Source: Pseudomonadota bacterium (GTDB lineage: Bacteria > Desulfobacterota > Desulfobaccia > Desulfobaccales > 0-14-0-80-60-11). From it: a stretch of 6,802 bases of DNA. Below the pieces are notes generated by a model, which was not told the origin of the DNA, searched no databases, and saw nothing but the letters and a program-made list of their open reading frames with translations. This document shows, one piece after another, positions 4,509-6,802 of this stretch. The DNA lies in assembly GCA_018897875.1 (NCBI GenBank), contig JAHIKF010000458.1, positions 1-6,802 on the forward strand. Direction: 5' to 3'. The stretch's first letter is position 1; each line of letters begins with the position of its first letter. A program made the translations under genes and the position numbers.

Positions 4509-5480
4509 TCACCTTCCCAACAAGGCCGCCGCCTGTTTGGCGAAGTAAGTCAAAATCATATCCGCTCCAGCCCGTTTGATGGACAGGAGCGATTCCAGCA
4601 TCACCGCGGTTTCATCCAGCCAGCCGTTAGCCGCGGCGGCCTTGATCATGGCGTATTCGCCGCTTACCTGGTAGGCGGCCAGGGGCAGGTCGAACTCCAC
4701 GGCCAACTGGGCGATGACGTCCAGGTAAGGCAGAGCCGGCTTGACCATGAGGATGTCGGCGCCCTCCTCCACGTCCAGGGCCGCCTCGCGCAGGGCCTCG
4801 CGGATGTTGGCCGGGTCCATCTGGTAGGACCGGCGGTCCCCGAAGGCCGGGGCGGACTCCGCCGCGTCCCTGAAGGGGCCGTAGAAGCTGGAGGCGTACT
4901 TGACCGCATACGACATGATGGGCACCATCTCGAAGCCCCGCTCGTCTAAGGCCTCCCGGATGGCCCCTACCCTGCCGTCCATCATGTCGGACGGCGCCAC
5001 CATGTCGGCCCCGGCCTCGGCGTGGGACACCGCCACCTGGCTCAGGACCTCCAGGGTGGCGTCATTGTCCACCTCCCGGCCGGAGAGCAACCCGCAATGG
5101 CCGTGGGAGATGTAGCCGCAGAGGCAGACGTCGGTGATCACCACCAGTTCGGGCAGCTTTTTCTTGAGTAGCCGCACCGCCTGTTGCACCGCGCCCTTGG
5201 GAGAGGCGGCTTCGGAGCCGGTGTCGTCTTTACGCGTCGGCAGCCCGAACAGCAGGACCGCCGGCACCCCTACATCCAGAGCGGCCTTGGCCTCGTCCAC
5301 CAGCAGGTCCGCAGACAGGCGGGCTACGCCGGGCATGGATGCCACTTCCTGGCGCACCCGGCTGCCCGGGGCCGCAAACATGGGATAGATGAAGTCTTCG
5401 GGGCGCAGATGCGTCTCCCGCACCATGCGGCGCAGGGCTTCCCGCCGCCGCAAGCGCCGGGGGCGAAATAACAATTCCAT
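4509..5480 (-). CDS. hemB: Delta-aminolevulinic acid dehydratase (porphobilinogen synthase)
   Basis: HemB condenses two 5-aminolevulinate molecules to porphobilinogen in the cytoplasm, the first common step towards siroheme, heme and cobalamin. The 323-residue protein is of normal length and complete. The two Schiff-base lysines are K194 (YAVKYASSFYGPFR) and K247 (ILMVKPALPYLD). The zinc cysteines are C119, C121 and C129 in TDVCLCGYISHGHCG, so it is a zinc-type enzyme rather than the magnesium-only form, which has aspartates there. G122 replaces the glutamate that E. coli HemB has in that loop. The ATG at 5480 is supported by AGAGGT 7 nt upstream. It is the first gene of the minus-strand group leading to ahbD and ahbA, which feed on its product through siroheme. 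Confidence 0.97.
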   Translation of the reverse strand: MELLFRPRRLRRREALRRMVRETHLRPEDFIYPMFAAPGSRVRQEVASMPGVARLSADLLVDEAKAALDVGVPAVLLFGLPTRKDDTGSEAASPKGAVQQAVRLLKKKLPELVVITDVCLCGYISHGHCGLLSGREVDNDATLEVLSQVAVSHAEAGADMVAPSDMMDGRVGAIREALDERGFEMVPIMSYAVKYASSFYGPFRDAAESAPAFGDRRSYQMDPANIREALREAALDVEEGADILMVKPALPYLDVIAQLAVEFDLPLAAYQVSGEYAMIKAAAANGWLDETAVMLESLLSIKRAGADMILTYFAKQAAALLGR

Positions 5481-5544
5481 AATCTTGACCTCTTATGCGG
5501 TTATCAAGAAAGATTTTACCTGTACATCGGCCATCTTTAAGCTC

Positions 5545-5573
5545 ATTGTTACCCACCGAGGCCTGCCTGTCAA
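5545..5573 (-). promoter_or_regulatory. Sigma70-type promoter for hemB
   Basis: On the minus strand a perfect TTGACA (5568-5573) is followed after 17 nt by AACAAT (5545-5550, four of six matches to TATAAT). Transcription would start near 5538, giving a leader of about 58 nt. It faces away from the EF-hand gene, so the two genes are divergently transcribed. Confidence 0.5.
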
Positions 5574-5669
5574 GCTCACGGATGAGGCGCCGGGCTAGCC
5601 GGGTCTTCAATGCTCTATCCTGGCGGAAATGGGATTAACAGTTTTAGAGGTAATGTTTTTGTGCTATTG

Positions 5670-5675
5670 TATAAT
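5670..5675 (+). promoter_or_regulatory. Possible -10 element for the EF-hand lipoprotein gene
   Basis: A perfect TATAAT lies 39 nt before the ATG at 5715 in an AT-rich stretch. No good -35 hexamer is found at 16-18 nt, so the promoter may need an activator or another sigma factor. Confidence 0.35.
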
Positions 5676-5714
5676 AAGTCCAAAGGTTGCCGGAAACAAT
5701 TGAGGAGGCCACAG

Positions 5715-6038
5715 ATGAAGATACATTCAGGCAGAATCGCTCTGGCGCTCTTGTTAGCTGCACTCTTGATGGCCGGTTGCGCTACCCCGCAGGACAAGCA
5801 GGCGCAGGCGGATCGAGACGCCTTTTGTGCGGTCCTGGACACGGACAAGGACGGCAAGATTACGAAAGAGGAGTTCATGGCGAAAACCAACGACAAAGCC
5901 AAGGGGTTGGAAGTTTTCGAGAAGTGCGATACCGGGAAAAAAGGCTACCTGACGTATGACGAAATCTGGACTCAACGCACGATGCTTCCACGGGAATTAA
6001 TCATCACCACTCCGCCCTTGGTCCGGCCGGTGCGGTAG
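5715..6038 (+). CDS. Small EF-hand lipoprotein
   Basis: This 107-residue protein has a lipoprotein signal: K2, R7, a hydrophobic core at 8-19 and a lipobox LMAGC with C22 as the lipidated residue, so it should be anchored in the cell envelope. The mature part has a canonical EF-hand loop, DTDKDGKITKEE (42-53), with D42, D44, D46, I49 and E53 in place, and a degenerate second loop starting at D72 (D-x-G-x-K-G-x-L, ending in E83) that has lost the acidic residues at positions 3 and 5. It probably binds one calcium ion; a structural or sensing role is a guess. C38 and C71 lie near the two loops and could form a disulfide. I chose the ATG at 5715 over an upstream start because GAGGAGG lies just before it and it gives the signal peptide directly. 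No named family is recognised. Confidence 0.85.
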   Translation: MKIHSGRIALALLLAALLMAGCATPQDKQAQADRDAFCAVLDTDKDGKITKEEFMAKTNDKAKGLEVFEKCDTGKKGYLTYDEIWTQRTMLPRELIITTPPLVRPVR

Positions 6039-6069
6039 AAAGGTTGATTATCGGTGGTCCAGGGACCGG

Positions 6070-6106
6070 GGTTCCGGCGGGGCGCTGATCGCGTTGGGCC
6101 GAAACC
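6070..6106 (+). terminator. GC-rich hairpin after the EF-hand gene
   Basis: GGTTCCGGC (6070-6078) pairs with GCCGAAACC (6098-6106), eight of nine positions, and an inner GCG (6082-6084) pairs with CGC (6090-6092). It lies 32 nt after the stop codon. No T-run follows, so it could stabilise the 3' end or act with Rho rather than terminate alone. Confidence 0.3.
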
Positions 6107-6130
6107 GCGACCCTCTCCACCCTAGGGCGT

Positions 6131-6200
6131 GATAAAATAAACGTTACATTAAAATTGCCGGCTGGCACCGATATTTATCGGAGTGGCAAGCCGGAGAGGC
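6131..6200 (+). promoter_or_regulatory. Promoter candidate and hairpin before the SPOR gene
   Basis: TGATAAAAT (6131-6139) looks like an extended -10 element without a good -35. Downstream, CCGAT (6169-6173) pairs with ATCGG (6178-6182) around ATTT, and CCGGCT (6159-6164) can pair with AGCCGG (6190-6195). The 3' arm reaches the GGAGAGG (6194-6200), the best ribosome-binding site available, so the hairpin may limit translation. Confidence 0.35.
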
Positions 6201-6213
6201 GGGCCAGAGCTCT

Positions 6214-6750
6214 ATGAACAAGAAGATGGTGAGTGGCTGGGCAGTCGGGGCCACACTGATTCTCCTGCTGGCGGTCCTGTACTATCTCTCTACTGGCACC
6301 GCTCCGAAAACCGGCCCGAGCCCTGGCACAGCCCCGGGGGCGCCCACGGCACAGGCCTTGCCAGAACCACCCGCGGCCGCATCCACACAGCCCACCCCCC
6401 AGGAGCCGCCGGCTGCTCCCGGCATTGCACCCGCGGGTCCCCCCAAAGGGGCGGCTCCCAGCCCGGAGGCGCACGTTACGGTTCCCCCACCCCTGGAGCC
6501 AAGTCAGCATTATGGTATTTTGGCGGGCAGTTATAAAAAATACCGGGACGCGGCCAGAATGCTGGCCAGGTTGAAAAAGCAGGGAAAACCGGCTTTTGTG
6601 CAGCGAGACCCCAGGGATTTAAACCGCTATCAGGTTTGGCTGGGGCCGTTTTCCTCCCAGAACGAGGCCCGGGAGGCAAAAAAATCCCTCCAAGCTATCC
6701 TCAAGAAACCTCTTAAAATCGAGCCCATAGAAAATCCGGTTCCCAAGTAA
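6214..6750 (+). CDS. Membrane-anchored SPOR-domain protein
   Basis: This 178-residue protein has the layout of FtsN/DamX-type SPOR proteins: a short basic N-terminus (K3, K4), one membrane segment (about 9-25, AVGATLILLLAVLYYLS), a long linker rich in Pro and Ala (28-95), and a C-terminal SPOR domain (about 97-172). The domain shows the repeated betaalpha pattern, beginning YGILAGSYKKYRDAARML (100-117) and again YQVWLGPFSSQNEAREAKKSL (139-159). SPOR domains bind peptidoglycan glycan strands stripped of peptide, often at division sites, so the protein should sit in the inner membrane facing the periplasm. A cell-division or wall-remodelling role is inferred. ATG 6214 is preceded by GGAGAGG at 13 nt, a long spacing; ATG at codon 5 is an alternative that leaves the domains unchanged. 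The gene is complete. Confidence 0.88.
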   Translation: MNKKMVSGWAVGATLILLLAVLYYLSTGTAPKTGPSPGTAPGAPTAQALPEPPAAASTQPTPQEPPAAPGIAPAGPPKGAAPSPEAHVTVPPPLEPSQHYGILAGSYKKYRDAARMLARLKKQGKPAFVQRDPRDLNRYQVWLGPFSSQNEAREAKKSLQAILKKPLKIEPIENPVPK

Positions 6751-6768
6751 CGTTGGACCGGATTGCTC

Positions 6769-6783
6769 CCACCCAGAGGGTGG
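6769..6783 (+). terminator. Short hairpin after the SPOR gene
   Basis: CCACCC (6769-6774) pairs exactly with GGGTGG (6778-6783) around AGA, 19 nt after the stop codon. No T-run follows within the window. It is a weak terminator candidate; the rest of the right edge (6784-6802) holds nothing identifiable. Confidence 0.25.
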
Positions 6784-6802
6784 ACAGCTATGTCCGCGCT
6801 GA

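Overview
The window looks like chromosomal DNA of a GC-rich anaerobic deltaproteobacterium (Desulfobacterota, probably a sulfate reducer or relative). The main clue is a pair of genes from the siroheme-dependent (alternative) heme b pathway, ahbA and ahbD, lying downstream of hemB. That pathway is typical of sulfate-reducing bacteria and methanogenic archaea. The genus is not determined; resemblance to Desulfobacca/Syntrophobacterales-type genomes is an impression only.

Layout. 1-338: no supported gene, one GC-rich interspersed-repeat hairpin. 339-803 (+): UspA-type universal stress protein with an intact ATP-binding motif. 804-1140: repeat hairpins, then a sigma70-like promoter and a leader of about 130 nt that folds into a switch-like structure ahead of the next gene. 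1141-1875 (+): secreted right-handed parallel beta-helix protein. 1872-2363 (-): ahbA, whose stop codon overlaps that of the beta-helix gene. 2510-3580 (-): ahbD, radical SAM heme synthase. 3581-4426: AT-richer island with a REP-associated tyrosine transposase (RAYT, minus strand) bracketed by two exact inverted REP hairpins, plus a third, diverged REP. 4509-5480 (-): hemB. 5715-6038 (+): small EF-hand lipoprotein. 6214-6750 (+): membrane-anchored SPOR-domain protein.

How the genes work together. HemB makes porphobilinogen, the precursor of all tetrapyrroles. AhbA, normally paired with AhbB, decarboxylates siroheme. AhbD converts iron-coproporphyrin III to heme b. The three genes share a strand and order (hemB, ahbD, ahbA), but the RAYT/REP island separates hemB from ahbD, and each heme gene has a plausible promoter of its own, so they may no longer form one transcript. 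AhbB, AhbC and the other tetrapyrrole genes are not in the window. The plus-strand genes (stress protein, beta-helix protein, EF-hand lipoprotein, SPOR protein) show no obvious link to heme synthesis; three of the four are predicted to be exported or envelope-bound.

The most interesting non-coding signal is the leader of the beta-helix gene (about 1009-1140). An AAAGGG strand can pair with either of two CCCTTT strands, and the second of these also belongs to a hairpin that hides the Shine-Dalgarno sequence. I could not match it to a riboswitch class I know.
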